64,000 nucleotides of DNA from Winogradskyella psychrotolerans RS-3 (GTDB taxonomy: Bacteria > Bacteroidota > Bacteroidia > Flavobacteriales > Flavobacteriaceae): the NCBI RefSeq assembly GCF_000427335.1, contig NZ_ATMR01000095.1, positions 124,001 through 188,000 on the forward strand, written 5' to 3'. How positions within the stretch are numbered: position 1 is the stretch's first letter; each line of letters opens with the position of its first letter. Below are positions 1 through 9,941 of the stretch, one piece after another. The position numbers were made by a program, and so were the translations under genes. The notes beneath the pieces were generated by a model. It did no database searches and was not told the DNA's origin. It saw only the letters and a program-made list of their open reading frames with translations.

Positions 1-575
1 TCGGTATGATTTGCTGTACGTGCTACTGAAGTTCCCATGGCATAACCGTTGTTTTCACAAACGAATACGACTGGTAAATTCCAAAGCATTGCTAAGTTAA
101 ACGTTTCATGCAACGAACCTTGTCTTGCAGCACCATCACCAAAACAGCAAATGGTTACAGCATCTTTATCGTGATATTTATCACCAAATGCAATACCAGC
201 TCCTAAAGGAATTTGACCTCCAACAATACCGTGACCTCCATAAAAACGAAATTCTTTAGAGAAAATGTGCATAGAACCACCAAGACCTTGAGATGTCCCT
301 GTTGCTTTTCCAAACAACTCTGCCATAACACGTTTTGGATCTACACCCATGCCTATTGGCTGCACGTGATTACGATACGCAGTAATCATTTTGTCTTTGG
401 TTAAATCCATAGCATGTAAAGCTCCTGCTAATACCGCCTCTTGGCCATTATACAGGTGAAGGAATCCTCTAACTTTTTGCTGAATATAAACTGCGGCAAG
501 CTTGTCTTCAAACTTTCGCCAGAACAACATGTCCTCGTACCACTTTAGGTAAACTTCTTTAGTTATTTTTTGCAT
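1..575 (-). CDS. pdhA: Pyruvate dehydrogenase E1 component subunit alpha (partial, N-terminal part)
   Basis: Reading leftwards from an ATG at 573-575, the frame stays open to the window edge (about 191 residues), so the C-terminal part is missing. The product is the thiamine-diphosphate-dependent E1 alpha subunit, which decarboxylates pyruvate and passes the acetyl group to the E2 lipoyl domain in the cytoplasm. The ThDP/Mg motif is visible as GDGAARQG followed about 25 residues later by ENNGYAMGTS. The N-terminal stretch has the family's MLFWRKFED and FLHLYNGQEA segments and the phosphorylation-loop-like YGGHGIVGGQ. The start gives the usual short bacterial N-terminus. Cytidine deaminase lies next on the same strand. 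Identification is confident; only the end lies outside the window. Confidence 0.96.
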   Translation of the reverse strand, partial: MQKITKEVYLKWYEDMLFWRKFEDKLAAVYIQQKVRGFLHLYNGQEAVLAGALHAMDLTKDKMITAYRNHVQPIGMGVDPKRVMAELFGKATGTSQGLGGSMHIFSKEFRFYGGHGIVGGQIPLGAGIAFGDKYHDKDAVTICCFGDGAARQGSLHETFNLAMLWNLPVVFVCENNGYAMGTSVARTANHT

Positions 576-694
576 TTCTTGATGAGTTCTTTTTAAATAA
601 AATAGAATAACAAAAATAACACATTAGTCAATAATGAAGAAACAGTATATCATAAAAAAAATAAGTTATTACTGAATTTATTGCAATGAAAACC

Positions 695-1177
695 TTATAA
701 AACTGAACTTTCAAAAAGAAGCGGCAATAAATTAGCTAAAGAATTTGATTTTACAACCTTACCTTCTGCTCCCATAAAATAAATTTCGATGGGTTGATCT
801 TGTTTTATTTCGTATTCTGCGATAGATTGCCTGCATGCACCACATGGTGGAATAGGCTTATTCGTAATTTGATTTTGTGATGAAGCCGTTATTGCCATTT
901 TCAGAATTTTAGCTTTAGGATACTTTGCTCCTGCATAAAATATTGCTGTGCGTTCTGCACACAATCCCGAAGGGAAACATGCGTTTTCTTGGTTACTCCC
1001 AATAACAACAATACTATTATCTAACAAAATAGCAGCTCCTACGTTAAATTTTGAATACGGTGCATACGCATTCTCTCTAGCTTCTATGGCCGTAGTCATT
1101 AAATTTTGAATGGCTTTAGGAAGCTCATTTATATCATCATAGACTTGTAATGTGGTTTCTATTTTGACTTCCTTCAT
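695..1177 (-). CDS. cdd: Cytidine deaminase
   Basis: About 160 residues, the size of the small homotetrameric cytidine deaminases of pyrimidine salvage, which convert cytidine and deoxycytidine to uridine and deoxyuridine in the cytoplasm. The zinc site is clear: CAERTAIF carries the His/Cys-Ala-Glu motif with its catalytic Glu, and PPCGACRQ supplies the two further Cys ligands. The N-terminal substrate segment APYSKFNVGAA is typical. An in-frame TTG three codons upstream (1186) is possible, but ATG at 1177 fits better. It sits 117 bases from pdhA on the same strand, so the two may be co-transcribed. Confidence 0.95.
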   Translation of the reverse strand: MKEVKIETTLQVYDDINELPKAIQNLMTTAIEARENAYAPYSKFNVGAAILLDNSIVVIGSNQENACFPSGLCAERTAIFYAGAKYPKAKILKMAITASSQNQITNKPIPPCGACRQSIAEYEIKQDQPIEIYFMGAEGKVVKSNSLANLLPLLFESSVL

Positions 1178-1255
1178 AGTTTGCAATTTATTTTAGACAA
1201 AAAAACTATTGCTTTAATAAACAATAGTTTTTAATATCTAATTTAGTTATAAATT

Positions 1256-2497
1256 TTAATATTCAGTGTATTCACCATCACCAAAATTAAAGGTCAGTGA
1301 GAAACGTAGCGTATTTTCTAATGGACTCTGAATTTTAGATGCTGAAAATAAATATGATAAATCAACATTTATTGTAGTGTATTTGAAACCTGCACCAAGT
1401 GCAAAAAACTTACGTGCACCTTTATCATCGGCTTCATTAAAATAACCTGTTCTCAAAGAAAAGTTCTCTTGATATGTATATTCTGCACTCAACGCCCACG
1501 TGAATTCTCTTAACTCTTCACTAAAACCTCCTGGTGCATCACCAAACGATTGAAACACTCCGTTTAAAAAACTAACATCTGGATTCTGACCTGACATAAT
1601 AATATCCCTTCTAATTGGGTTTGTACTTATGTCATCTATATCTTCCTCGTACGTTCCATTATCATTATTATCTGTAAATTCATATTCATTACCATAAATA
1701 GGAGGTGTTGGTACCAAATATTTAGTAACCTCACCAGTCACTGCTAGTGTACTGTATTGATCAAATATAAAATCAAAACCTGCCCCTAGTCTTAAGTTTG
1801 TTGGCTGAAACACATCGTTACCAGCATCATCATACTTAAATTTTGGCCCTAAATTCTGAATTGCAAAACCTGCTCTCCAACGGCCATTATAATCGTTATA
1901 AGCTTCTTCCTCACTTTGATAGTAACCAGTAATATCAGCACCAAAAGTACTACCAGGTTGTGCATTAGAATCTACTTGCCCTATTCGTAAAGCAGACCTC
2001 ATGTATCGCAATCCTACTGCCATAGAAAACTGATCGCTTAATCGTAATGTATAAGCACCATCTATAGCATACTCATTCGGTTTTACAGCTGTACCTGGAT
2101 CATTAGCATCTTGAGTTAATACAATTTCACCTAAAGAAAAATACTTAAGTCCTACAGAAAAGGCACTGACCTCATTTATTCTATTAAAATACGTTACATA
2201 ACTCAGTGAAATATCATTTACCAATCGTGTTAAATACGGAGTGTAACTTAAACTAACACCTTGCTTTGTTTCAGAAAACACATATTTTGCTGGATTGTAT
2301 TGTTGTGAAAACCCATCTACTGATGTTGCGACTCCCATATCTCCTAATGATGCAGATCTAGCATCTGGTGCGATTAACATAAATGGTAAACCTGTAGTGA
2401 TTACTCTACTATCAAAATTATCTGGTAGAATTACTGTCTGACCATAGGTAGAACCAATTGTTACGAGTGCGATAAGGGTTATAAAATGTTTCTTCAT
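1256..2497 (-). CDS. porV: Type IX secretion system outer-membrane protein PorV (LptO)
   Basis: About 413 residues with a cleavable signal peptide (MKKHFITLIALVTIGSTYGQ), followed by a predicted beta-barrel that ends in a short aromatic-rich strand. PorV is the T9SS shuttle protein: it collects cargo from the translocon and hands it to the PorU sortase for removal of the C-terminal signal and surface attachment. The early segment PFMLIAPDARSASLGDMGVA, with the following FSQQYNPAKY, is characteristic of the family. Placement directly downstream of porU on the same strand (65 bases) is the usual Bacteroidota arrangement. An upstream in-frame start at 2521 would add residues before the signal peptide, so 2497 is preferred. 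Confidence 0.94.
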   Translation of the reverse strand: MKKHFITLIALVTIGSTYGQTVILPDNFDSRVITTGLPFMLIAPDARSASLGDMGVATSVDGFSQQYNPAKYVFSETKQGVSLSYTPYLTRLVNDISLSYVTYFNRINEVSAFSVGLKYFSLGEIVLTQDANDPGTAVKPNEYAIDGAYTLRLSDQFSMAVGLRYMRSALRIGQVDSNAQPGSTFGADITGYYQSEEEAYNDYNGRWRAGFAIQNLGPKFKYDDAGNDVFQPTNLRLGAGFDFIFDQYSTLAVTGEVTKYLVPTPPIYGNEYEFTDNNDNGTYEEDIDDISTNPIRRDIIMSGQNPDVSFLNGVFQSFGDAPGGFSEELREFTWALSAEYTYQENFSLRTGYFNEADDKGARKFFALGAGFKYTTINVDLSYLFSASKIQSPLENTLRFSLTFNFGDGEYTEY

Positions 2498-2562
2498 GTT
2501 CAATTTTTGAAATATTAACACCTATTAGATAGTATTAATTCGTTAGCAAATATAAATTATTA

Positions 2563-5500
2563 TTATAGTATGACAAGTTTTTGAATTTTTTCAACTTGTT
2601 TATTTAAACGATTAGATTTCACTTTTAGTTTATAGACATAGACTCCTTTTCCGATTTTATCCCCAAAATCGTCTCTTCCGTCCCAAATAATGTCTTTCGA
2701 TAAAGAACTTACAGCTTTGCTTCCACCTGAAGTTTGCCCATTTAAAGTTCTTACTAATTTACCCGAAACCGTAAAAATTTGCACGGATATATCTAGCGGC
2801 TCTACACTATTGTGATTAAACCAAAACTCAGTATAACTCACAAATGGGTTTGGGTAGTTTAAAACATTATTAATAACTAATTCTTCATCTTTATCGAAAA
2901 CAATAAATTGAATTTCGACGGTTGAAGAGTTATTGTAAACATCCCAAGCTTTTAAAGTCAAGGTATGTAAACCAGGTTCTAAGTCTCTAAATGGATAGGA
3001 TACTGCACCATTGGTATAATCATCTACATTTGCTTGGTAATAGTTGTTTAAAACTATTGGATTGGTTTCATCTCCGTCAATTATAGCCGTAATATCATGA
3101 CCAATACCACTTGCTGTATTGATACCATTATCATCTTGAAGCTTTGCTAGTAAAACTGGCGATTCATTTGTAATACCACCTGAAACAAAATTTTCATCGT
3201 TCATATATAAATTAATGACCGGTCCGATATTATCCTCGGGAGCATTTTCATTAATACCACCAATTTGAATATCAAAATTTGCACCTGCCTGGTCCGAAAT
3301 GGGGTTAGCGGTTTGCGCATAAAAACTCACTTTACCATTACCTACCGGAATTCCGATATCTTTTGGCACAATAAAATCAAATTCAAACAGTCCATTTACG
3401 ACACTTGCTTGGCCTTTAAATATGACTTCGCCTAACGTATTAAAATCCATTATAATAAGATCCCCGCTAGTATCTGTAACGCCATCATTAGCTAATGTTT
3501 GACGCTCAATATTTTTATCAAAAACCGTTGCTGTTAATGTTCCGTTATAATTAGATAATACATTGCCGTTTGTATCTACCACTTCACCAGCTAGTTTTGT
3601 ATAGCTTAACGCTTTTAGAACATCGATAGGCTGTGTAATTTCTACATCATTTACTTTGGTTAATTTAATATCTGGTTGCGCAAAAGCTAATTTCATAGCA
3701 GGATCTCCAATAAAGAACACTAATCGTTTTTGACTAGAACCAGCGATATTATTATCTGTCTTTGTTAAACGCAATGCTTCTGCCATTGAAACGTATTCTC
3801 TAGAACCAAATGCAAATAAATAATCATCTAATACATTATTTAAAGATTCACCAACGGTTACAATAATTTGTCGTGTTGTAGTCACTAAAGCCACAGCACC
3901 TCCATTTGTATTCCAAAAGGTATATTCACCTGCGGTTTCTCTGTTTGGATCATCGAATTTGGTGTATTCGCAAGTTACGGTGATAAACAAATTATATTTA
4001 CAAATGTTGTTTATCTCTTGCGAATCTATTTTATCAAAAATTCGTTCTTTAGCAATACCATCTTCACCTCCATGACCAAAATAATTAACTACTAAAGCGC
4101 CAACTTCAATAGCATCTTTTATAGCATCATTAACTTTAGGATATCTATTTCCTGCCGCTGAAGATTCTTGTTCAAAGGCATCCGAATGAATTTTTACAAC
4201 ATTTAAAAATGGTTTTTCTTCATCTAGCGTCGTCCCTAAATCATCGGTCGTTTTTTGTAATCTTTGCTCCCAAGCCTCATCAACATCATCAGAAATAAGA
4301 AGAATATTATTTCTCCAACTGCCATAAGCTTCTGGTTGGTAATAAGTATTAATTTTATCTACCATCTCTTTAGCACGTTGCACATCTTCTGCTAAAATTC
4401 TACCCACTGCAATATCCATTCGGTCAATGGAATTAATCATGCCGCCTTCATTATCATCTAACATGGCATAAAAATCATCTGAAACGAATGAACTCGTTAA
4501 ACTAAAACTACTTGTAGTATACCATGATGGTACCAAGTTTGTATTATTGTTTATTCTATTTTTATAATCATAAGAACCGTCCCCAAATAAACAAAGGTAT
4601 TTTAACCGTTTACTTGGCGTGCTTGCATTGTCATATACATATTTAATAAAATTACGCAATGCAGCAATATCTTGGCTTCCGGTGCTAAACTCATTATATA
4701 TCGTTTGTAAATCAACCACCTTTACATTCAAATTGTATTGATTTCTATTAATCTCAGCTAAGCGTTCTGCCTGTGTTAAAAATTGAGATGGTGCCAAGAT
4801 GATATAATCAATATCTTCAAATTCACCTTGATTATTGGTGAAAATCGTGCCTTTTAAGTTTTGATTTGAAACTACGGTCCTAGAATCTACTTTAGGCGAA
4901 AACACATCTGAGTTAGAAAAAGCTAAATATGTTCTTTCTTCTCCAGACTGTGCTTTAAAAGACATAGCACTCGCGTTATCTGAATTTACCGTTGTACTCA
5001 CATTAAAACGGTCTGTTATATCCCAGATTTCTCTAATATTGTTTGTATTTGCAATATTATATTGTGCTATTCCGGGTGTAGTAATGACCTCTTTATTTTT
5101 AAAAACTAATTGATCGCCTTCATATCTTAAACTACGAGTGGCTTCAATATTAATATAATCTAGAAACGCATTTGCAGATGGGTTGCCACTATTATTATAA
5201 TCAAAAGTTACCGTAATAACATCTGAAGCTATATTTTGGGATTGATTGTATGCCGCAGCAGTTCCTAAAACTGAGCCTGGCGATATCGCTGAAAGCCCTA
5301 AAGTTGTAACTTCATTACCATTAATTGTAACTTTCATGGTTGTAGGCACTTCGGAAACAGACCCGACAGCAATACGAAAGTCTACTGGAGTAGTTGTTAG
5401 TAAATTCGGGAATTCAAACTCATAAGAACGCTGATTTTCAATATCAAAATCATCACCAAACCAGCGTCTACCTAACTTTGCAAGGTTATACTCATCAACT

Positions 5501-6423
5501 TCATAAAATTGGTAATCTTGAAACGTATCAATTTCAATAGTAGCGGCACCATTAAGCGTAGGCATACTTTGAATACGTTTACCATTACCAGAACTAACAT
5601 TAACATAGTAATAAGTCTTATCTGTATATAAGTTTAAATTTGTTTCACTTTCTTCACTATAGGTTTTAGGACCTTCTCCATAGAAAAGGATATAATCGGC
5701 ATTATCAAAACGCCCATCTTCCTCACCTATAAACTTCACAGCATTCTCTACAACATCAAAAGGATAATTTTCAGAATTTTCTAATGGCAGCATTCGTCCT
5801 CCATTACCATAAATCTTTATGGTTCTTGGATCAACAGAATTTGTATTCACCCCTAAACCACCCAAAAAACTCTTAGATAATTTAAAGACACCTGAGTCTT
5901 CTATATAAAATCGAAACCATTGTCCGGAACTTAAAACTGAATTTGTAATGGCATTGACCCCCATTGCACCATTAGCAGAACGACTAGAAAGCACATTATA
6001 ATTTACCGTAAAAGTTGTTATTTTCTTATAAATCCCTTTATCGTTAATAATAGGAGTTAATTCAAAATAATTACTATACTTTCCTCTAGCGTTAGTCGTA
6101 TGCATCTTATACCTCGGAGACACGGGAATAAGCTTTGGATTTAAATCTTTTAATTCGTTAGACGACATTGTTTCATATACAATATTGGTAACAGCAACCG
6201 AATTTTGGTCAATTTGACTCCCGTTACTTTCCCATTGGTCAAAAAAGATTAAACCAGTATCGTCATTATAATTAAAATTATTGTCATCAAAAGCAGGGAC
6301 TTCAATTTTACTATAACTAGTTTCTAAAACCTTATAGCCATCCCAATTTATATTAAATTGCTTTTGCTGCCCAAAACAAAGCACAGTAAATAAGAGAAGA
6401 GAGATTAAATAGCAGTTTTTCAT
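2563..6423 (-). CDS. porU: Type IX secretion system sortase PorU
   Basis: A 1286-residue precursor with a signal peptide (MKNCYLISLLLFTVLCFGQQ). PorU is the gingipain-like C25 peptidase of the T9SS. It cleaves the C-terminal sorting domain from cargo at the cell surface and attaches the cargo to the outer membrane. The C25 domain covers roughly residues 540-910. The catalytic His is in VVNYFGHGGEDG (about residue 783) and the catalytic Cys in ITVTCEYTKFDDP (about residue 817). The C-terminus has an Ig-like part and then its own type A-like segment, with NYPNPF and GVYVYKLKV motifs. It probably shares a transcript with porV. The gene is divergent from gldJ, as in many Flavobacteriaceae. Confidence 0.96.
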   Translation of the reverse strand: MKNCYLISLLLFTVLCFGQQKQFNINWDGYKVLETSYSKIEVPAFDDNNFNYNDDTGLIFFDQWESNGSQIDQNSVAVTNIVYETMSSNELKDLNPKLIPVSPRYKMHTTNARGKYSNYFELTPIINDKGIYKKITTFTVNYNVLSSRSANGAMGVNAITNSVLSSGQWFRFYIEDSGVFKLSKSFLGGLGVNTNSVDPRTIKIYGNGGRMLPLENSENYPFDVVENAVKFIGEEDGRFDNADYILFYGEGPKTYSEESETNLNLYTDKTYYYVNVSSGNGKRIQSMPTLNGAATIEIDTFQDYQFYEVDEYNLAKLGRRWFGDDFDIENQRSYEFEFPNLLTTTPVDFRIAVGSVSEVPTTMKVTINGNEVTTLGLSAISPGSVLGTAAAYNQSQNIASDVITVTFDYNNSGNPSANAFLDYINIEATRSLRYEGDQLVFKNKEVITTPGIAQYNIANTNNIREIWDITDRFNVSTTVNSDNASAMSFKAQSGEERTYLAFSNSDVFSPKVDSRTVVSNQNLKGTIFTNNQGEFEDIDYIILAPSQFLTQAERLAEINRNQYNLNVKVVDLQTIYNEFSTGSQDIAALRNFIKYVYDNASTPSKRLKYLCLFGDGSYDYKNRINNNTNLVPSWYTTSSFSLTSSFVSDDFYAMLDDNEGGMINSIDRMDIAVGRILAEDVQRAKEMVDKINTYYQPEAYGSWRNNILLISDDVDEAWEQRLQKTTDDLGTTLDEEKPFLNVVKIHSDAFEQESSAAGNRYPKVNDAIKDAIEVGALVVNYFGHGGEDGIAKERIFDKIDSQEINNICKYNLFITVTCEYTKFDDPNRETAGEYTFWNTNGGAVALVTTTRQIIVTVGESLNNVLDDYLFAFGSREYVSMAEALRLTKTDNNIAGSSQKRLVFFIGDPAMKLAFAQPDIKLTKVNDVEITQPIDVLKALSYTKLAGEVVDTNGNVLSNYNGTLTATVFDKNIERQTLANDGVTDTSGDLIIMDFNTLGEVIFKGQASVVNGLFEFDFIVPKDIGIPVGNGKVSFYAQTANPISDQAGANFDIQIGGINENAPEDNIGPVINLYMNDENFVSGGITNESPVLLAKLQDDNGINTASGIGHDITAIIDGDETNPIVLNNYYQANVDDYTNGAVSYPFRDLEPGLHTLTLKAWDVYNNSSTVEIQFIVFDKDEELVINNVLNYPNPFVSYTEFWFNHNSVEPLDISVQIFTVSGKLVRTLNGQTSGGSKAVSSLSKDIIWDGRDDFGDKIGKGVYVYKLKVKSNRLNKQVEKIQKLVIL

Positions 6424-6745
6424 TTATTCATTTTCGTTTTTCGTCTCAAATAGAATTATAAAGATAAGTCTCATATAACACATCCTATATTTCACAATAA
6501 AATAACGACTTATACGAGACGTTATTATGACTACACAATTTTTATTTCAAAAATACAACAATAAATCATTTCTAGGCTCGTTATTAAAGGGCAAAATACA
6601 TCGATAAATTGAAAAAAATCCGTTGTTATGTTCAAAAAAAAGGATGAAATGCATCATTTTTTAAATTTAGACACAAAAAAAAGTTGTCGGTTTACCTTTA
6701 ATTGTTATATTGCGACTCTAAAATTAAACGAGCTTACTTAAACGT
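6424..6745. other. Divergent intergenic region porU/gldJ
   Basis: This 322-base AT-rich gap separates the divergent porU and gldJ starts and must carry the promoters of both. I see no coding frame and no strong hairpin. One plausible Bacteroidota-type promoter facing gldJ is listed separately. Confidence 0.6.
6684..6713 (+). promoter_or_regulatory. Candidate Bacteroidota promoter for gldJ
   Basis: A TTG at 6684-6686 is followed after 19 bases by TATATTGC (6706-6713), which resembles the Bacteroidota -7 element TAnnTTTG with its -33 TTG. It ends 32 bases before the gldJ start. The match is imperfect, with one base off in the -7 box, and such motifs are common in AT-rich DNA. Confidence 0.3.
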
Positions 6746-8425
6746 ATGGATATGAAACATGTCTCAAACCTAAAATTTTTAATAGCAGCAACGCTTTGCG
6801 CCACAATTGTGAGTTGTAATCGTTCTTCTAATTCTGGCAACGTAGATAGTGCCACAGGCTGGAAAATCAACGATAAACAAGGTGGTTTTCAGTACAACAC
6901 ACAATTCAAAGAGCAGGAAACTCCTCCTGGAACTGCTTTTGTTGAAGGTGGAACCTTTACAATGGGTAAAGTAGCAGATGACCCAATGCACGATTGGAAT
7001 AACACTCCAACACAACAGCATATACAGTCATTCTATATGGATGAAACAGAAGTTACGAATGTAAACTACTTGTTTTATTTAGATTATTTAAAAAATGTAT
7101 ACCCACCAGACGACCCTAACTATGCTTTAATATACAAAGGAGCACTTCCTGATACATTGGTATGGAGAAATCGTTTAGGATATAACGAAATGATGACCGA
7201 AAACTATTTGCGTCACCCAGGTTATGCAAACTACCCTGTAGTTGGTGTGAGTTGGATCCAAGCCGTAGAATATGCGAATTGGAGAACTGACCGTGTTGCA
7301 GAATTGTCTTTACAAGAAGCAGGATACATCAAAAGAGATGCACAATACACAGACGTAAGCGCAGAAAGCACATTTAGTACAGATACATACATCAATGCAC
7401 CATCACAAACATATGGTGGTAATGCAGAAGTATTAGAAGGCGGACAACGTAGACAGCAAACGGATGCCGATGGTAACCCTATCAATATTTATGCTAATAG
7501 AGAATCTGGATTAATTCCTGTAAAATACAGACTTCCTACCGAAGCTGAATGGGAATATGCCGCTTTAGGTATGAGTGAATTACGTCAATATAACGTATAT
7601 AGAGGTCGTAAAAAATACCCATGGGATGGTCAGTATACTAGATCTGGAAAACGTGTAAATCGTGGAGATCAATTGGCTAACTTTAAGCAAGGTAAAGGTG
7701 ATTATGGTGGAATCGCAGGTTGGTCTGACGATGGTGCTGATATTACTGCAGAAGTTAAAACATACGAACCAAATGATTACGGTTTATATGATATGGCTGG
7801 TAATGTTGCTGAGTGGGTAGCTGATGTTTACAGACCTATTGTAGATGATGAATTTAATGATTTTAACTACTATAGAGGAAACGTTTATTCTAAAAATGCA
7901 ATTAACGAAGATGGTACAGTAAAAATTGTAACTGTTGATGATATTGTATATGATACATTAAGCAACGGTAAAATTATCGCTAGAGATTTACCTGGTGAAA
8001 TTGCTAGAGTTCCAATTGATGAGGACGAAACGTATTTAAGAACTAACTTTAGTCAAAGTGATAACAGAAACTTTAGAGATGGAGATAAGCGTTCTTCACG
8101 TTACTACAGAGAAAGTTTTGACGAATCTGAAGGTGACAAGAGTGCAACTAGTAAGATGTACAATTCTCCTAAACATTCGGTTCAAATTGATTCTGTAGAA
8201 GGAACTATGACTAGAGAGTATGACCAATCCAACAGCAGAACTTCATTAATTAACGATGAAGTGAGAGTTTATAAAGGTGGTTCTTGGAGAGACAGAGCAT
8301 ACTGGATTGACCCAGCTCAACGTCGCTATTTCCCACAAGATATGGCAACAGACTATATTGGTTTTAGATGTGCTGTTTCTAGAGTTGGATCTAAAAGTGA
8401 AGACGGAGGAAAAAGACGAAATTAA
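6746..8425 (+). CDS. gldJ: Gliding motility lipoprotein GldJ
   Basis: 559 residues with a lipoprotein signal (lipobox ATIVSC, Cys at residue 24), placing it in a membrane from the periplasmic side. GldJ belongs to the SUMF1/FGE fold and is needed for gliding and for stability of the T9SS/gliding motor. The fold is visible in FVEGGTFTMGK near residue 70, RLPTEAEWEYAALG near 260, GLYDMAGNVAEWV near 350 and VYKGGSWRD near 510. Unlike true FGE, the end of the fold reads GGSWRDRAYW, so both catalytic Cys positions are lost. This agrees with a structural role. A second ATG at 6752 is an equally possible start. A strong terminator follows. Confidence 0.95.
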   Translation: MDMKHVSNLKFLIAATLCATIVSCNRSSNSGNVDSATGWKINDKQGGFQYNTQFKEQETPPGTAFVEGGTFTMGKVADDPMHDWNNTPTQQHIQSFYMDETEVTNVNYLFYLDYLKNVYPPDDPNYALIYKGALPDTLVWRNRLGYNEMMTENYLRHPGYANYPVVGVSWIQAVEYANWRTDRVAELSLQEAGYIKRDAQYTDVSAESTFSTDTYINAPSQTYGGNAEVLEGGQRRQQTDADGNPINIYANRESGLIPVKYRLPTEAEWEYAALGMSELRQYNVYRGRKKYPWDGQYTRSGKRVNRGDQLANFKQGKGDYGGIAGWSDDGADITAEVKTYEPNDYGLYDMAGNVAEWVADVYRPIVDDEFNDFNYYRGNVYSKNAINEDGTVKIVTVDDIVYDTLSNGKIIARDLPGEIARVPIDEDETYLRTNFSQSDNRNFRDGDKRSSRYYRESFDESEGDKSATSKMYNSPKHSVQIDSVEGTMTREYDQSNSRTSLINDEVRVYKGGSWRDRAYWIDPAQRRYFPQDMATDYIGFRCAVSRVGSKSEDGGKRRN

Positions 8426-8445
8426 GAAGCTTTAAATATTTTTTT

Positions 8446-8477
8446 AAAAAGTCCTGATAAATATATCAGGACTTTTT
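8446..8477 (+). terminator. Rho-independent terminator after gldJ
   Basis: A perfect 14-base stem (8446-8459 pairing with 8464-8477) with a 4-base loop. The right arm ends in a run of T and the left arm starts in a run of A, so it could also work on the other strand. It sits 20 bases beyond the gldJ stop. Confidence 0.88.
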
Positions 8478-8573
8478 ATTTTTAAACCTATCAAACAATC
8501 ATGTTGAAGTCCTCATTATTCTAATACACGATGACTAAAGAACGGCATGTAATAGCTTAATAATTATCAACCT

Positions 8574-9857
8574 ATGAAAATCGACACTATATATCAAAAG
8601 TTTAAAACCTGTTCATCTATCGCAACAGACACTAGAAAACTTCAACAAGACTGCATGTATTTTGCTCTAAAAGGAGACAATTTTAATGGAAATAAATTTG
8701 TGGACAAAGCTTTTGCTGGTGGTGCAAAATATTGCGTTGTAGATGATGTTGATGCTTTAACAAATGATAACTGTATATACGTTGATGACGCACTAGCGTC
8801 CCTACAAGAGCTCGCGAGACATCACAGAAAAGCGATTAACATTCCAATCATAGCATTAACAGGTAGTAACGGAAAAACAACAACTAAAGAGCTTATTAAT
8901 GCTGTTCTCAATACAACATACAATGTAAACGCTACTATCGGAAACTTAAACAACCATATCGGTGTACCATTAACTTTATTACGTTTTTCGAAAGATATGG
9001 ATTTCGGAATTGTTGAAATGGGAGCCAATCACCAAAACGAAATCGCGTTTTTGTGTGGCATAGCACTACCCGATTATGGTTTAATTACTAACTTCGGTAA
9101 AGCGCATCTTGAAGGATTTGGCAGTATTGAAGGAGTTATTAAAGCAAAATCAGAATTGTATGATTATATAAAACTGAATGAGAAAACAGCATTTATAAAT
9201 GAGGATGATGAGAAACAGGTACAACAAATCGGAGATTACTCTAAGATTATCACTTTCGGTAATAGTTTAGAAAATGACTGTACCATTTCTTTTGAAAGCG
9301 CTAATCCCAATGTGACACTTTTATATGATGGTAATAAGATTAAAAGTCAGCTTATAGGCGATTATAACTACGGAAATATAGCAGTTGCAGTTGCAGTCGG
9401 AAAACATTTTAATGTCACTACAGATAACATTAAAAAAGCTATTGAAGGTTATCAGCCAGACAATAACCGCTCTGAAATTATTAAAAAAGGAACGACCAAA
9501 ATAATTTTAGATGCGTACAACGCTAACCCAACAAGCATGTTAGCCGCTCTTAAAAACTTAAAGCAATTAGATGCTGACAACAAGTTTCTCTTTCTTGGAG
9601 ATATGTTTGAATTAGGCGCAGATGCAGATAAAGAACATCAATTCATTGTAGATTATATTGAGTCTAATTTTGAAAAAGATGTTTATATTATTGGAAAGAA
9701 TTTCTATAAAACAACAACAACAAAAGATTCTACTCAAAAATTCTCTAGCTTCGAAGCTATAAAATCGCATTTTAAAACGCTTCAACTTAATAATTCAACG
9801 GTTTTAATTAAAGGCTCTCGTGGTATGGCTTTAGAGCGGATTTTAGAACTATTATAA
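8574..9857 (+). CDS. murF: UDP-N-acetylmuramoyl-tripeptide--D-alanyl-D-alanine ligase
   Basis: 427 residues, the usual length for MurF. This cytoplasmic ATP-dependent ligase adds D-Ala-D-Ala to the UDP-MurNAc-tripeptide in peptidoglycan synthesis. The N-terminal domain binds the UDP precursor (ATDTRKL, FALKGDNFNGNKF). The central domain has the Mur ligase P-loop ALTGSNGKTTTKE (about residues 94-106), NLNNHIGVPLTLL and IVEMGANHQNEI. The C-terminal domain has the DAYNANPTSM motif and FLGDMFELG. It has its own terminator and lies between the gldJ terminator and the convergent VOC gene, so it is probably transcribed alone. Confidence 0.96.
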   Translation: MKIDTIYQKFKTCSSIATDTRKLQQDCMYFALKGDNFNGNKFVDKAFAGGAKYCVVDDVDALTNDNCIYVDDALASLQELARHHRKAINIPIIALTGSNGKTTTKELINAVLNTTYNVNATIGNLNNHIGVPLTLLRFSKDMDFGIVEMGANHQNEIAFLCGIALPDYGLITNFGKAHLEGFGSIEGVIKAKSELYDYIKLNEKTAFINEDDEKQVQQIGDYSKIITFGNSLENDCTISFESANPNVTLLYDGNKIKSQLIGDYNYGNIAVAVAVGKHFNVTTDNIKKAIEGYQPDNNRSEIIKKGTTKIILDAYNANPTSMLAALKNLKQLDADNKFLFLGDMFELGADADKEHQFIVDYIESNFEKDVYIIGKNFYKTTTTKDSTQKFSSFEAIKSHFKTLQLNNSTVLIKGSRGMALERILELL

Positions 9858-9882
9858 AGTATCTATTTTTTTTAAATAAAAT

Positions 9883-9912
9883 AACCCTTTTGAAATATCT
9901 TTCAAAAGGGTT
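9883..9912. terminator. Terminator between convergent murF and VOC genes
   Basis: A perfect 13-base stem (9883-9895 with 9900-9912) around a 4-base loop TATC. It lies 25 bases after murF and 29 bases after the end of the convergent gene on the minus strand, so it may serve both. The T-tract after the stem is short on each strand. Confidence 0.8.
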
Positions 9913-9941
9913 GTTTGTTAATTGTACTTAATCGCAAATTC

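Noticed and set aside
213..404. A 63-codon open frame on the plus strand.
   Set aside because: It lies opposite pdhA, which has clear family motifs; the plus-strand translation has no recognisable features.
6779..7485. Minus-strand open frames opposite gldJ.
   Set aside because: GldJ occupies the plus strand with continuous homology; the antisense frames are low-complexity shadows.
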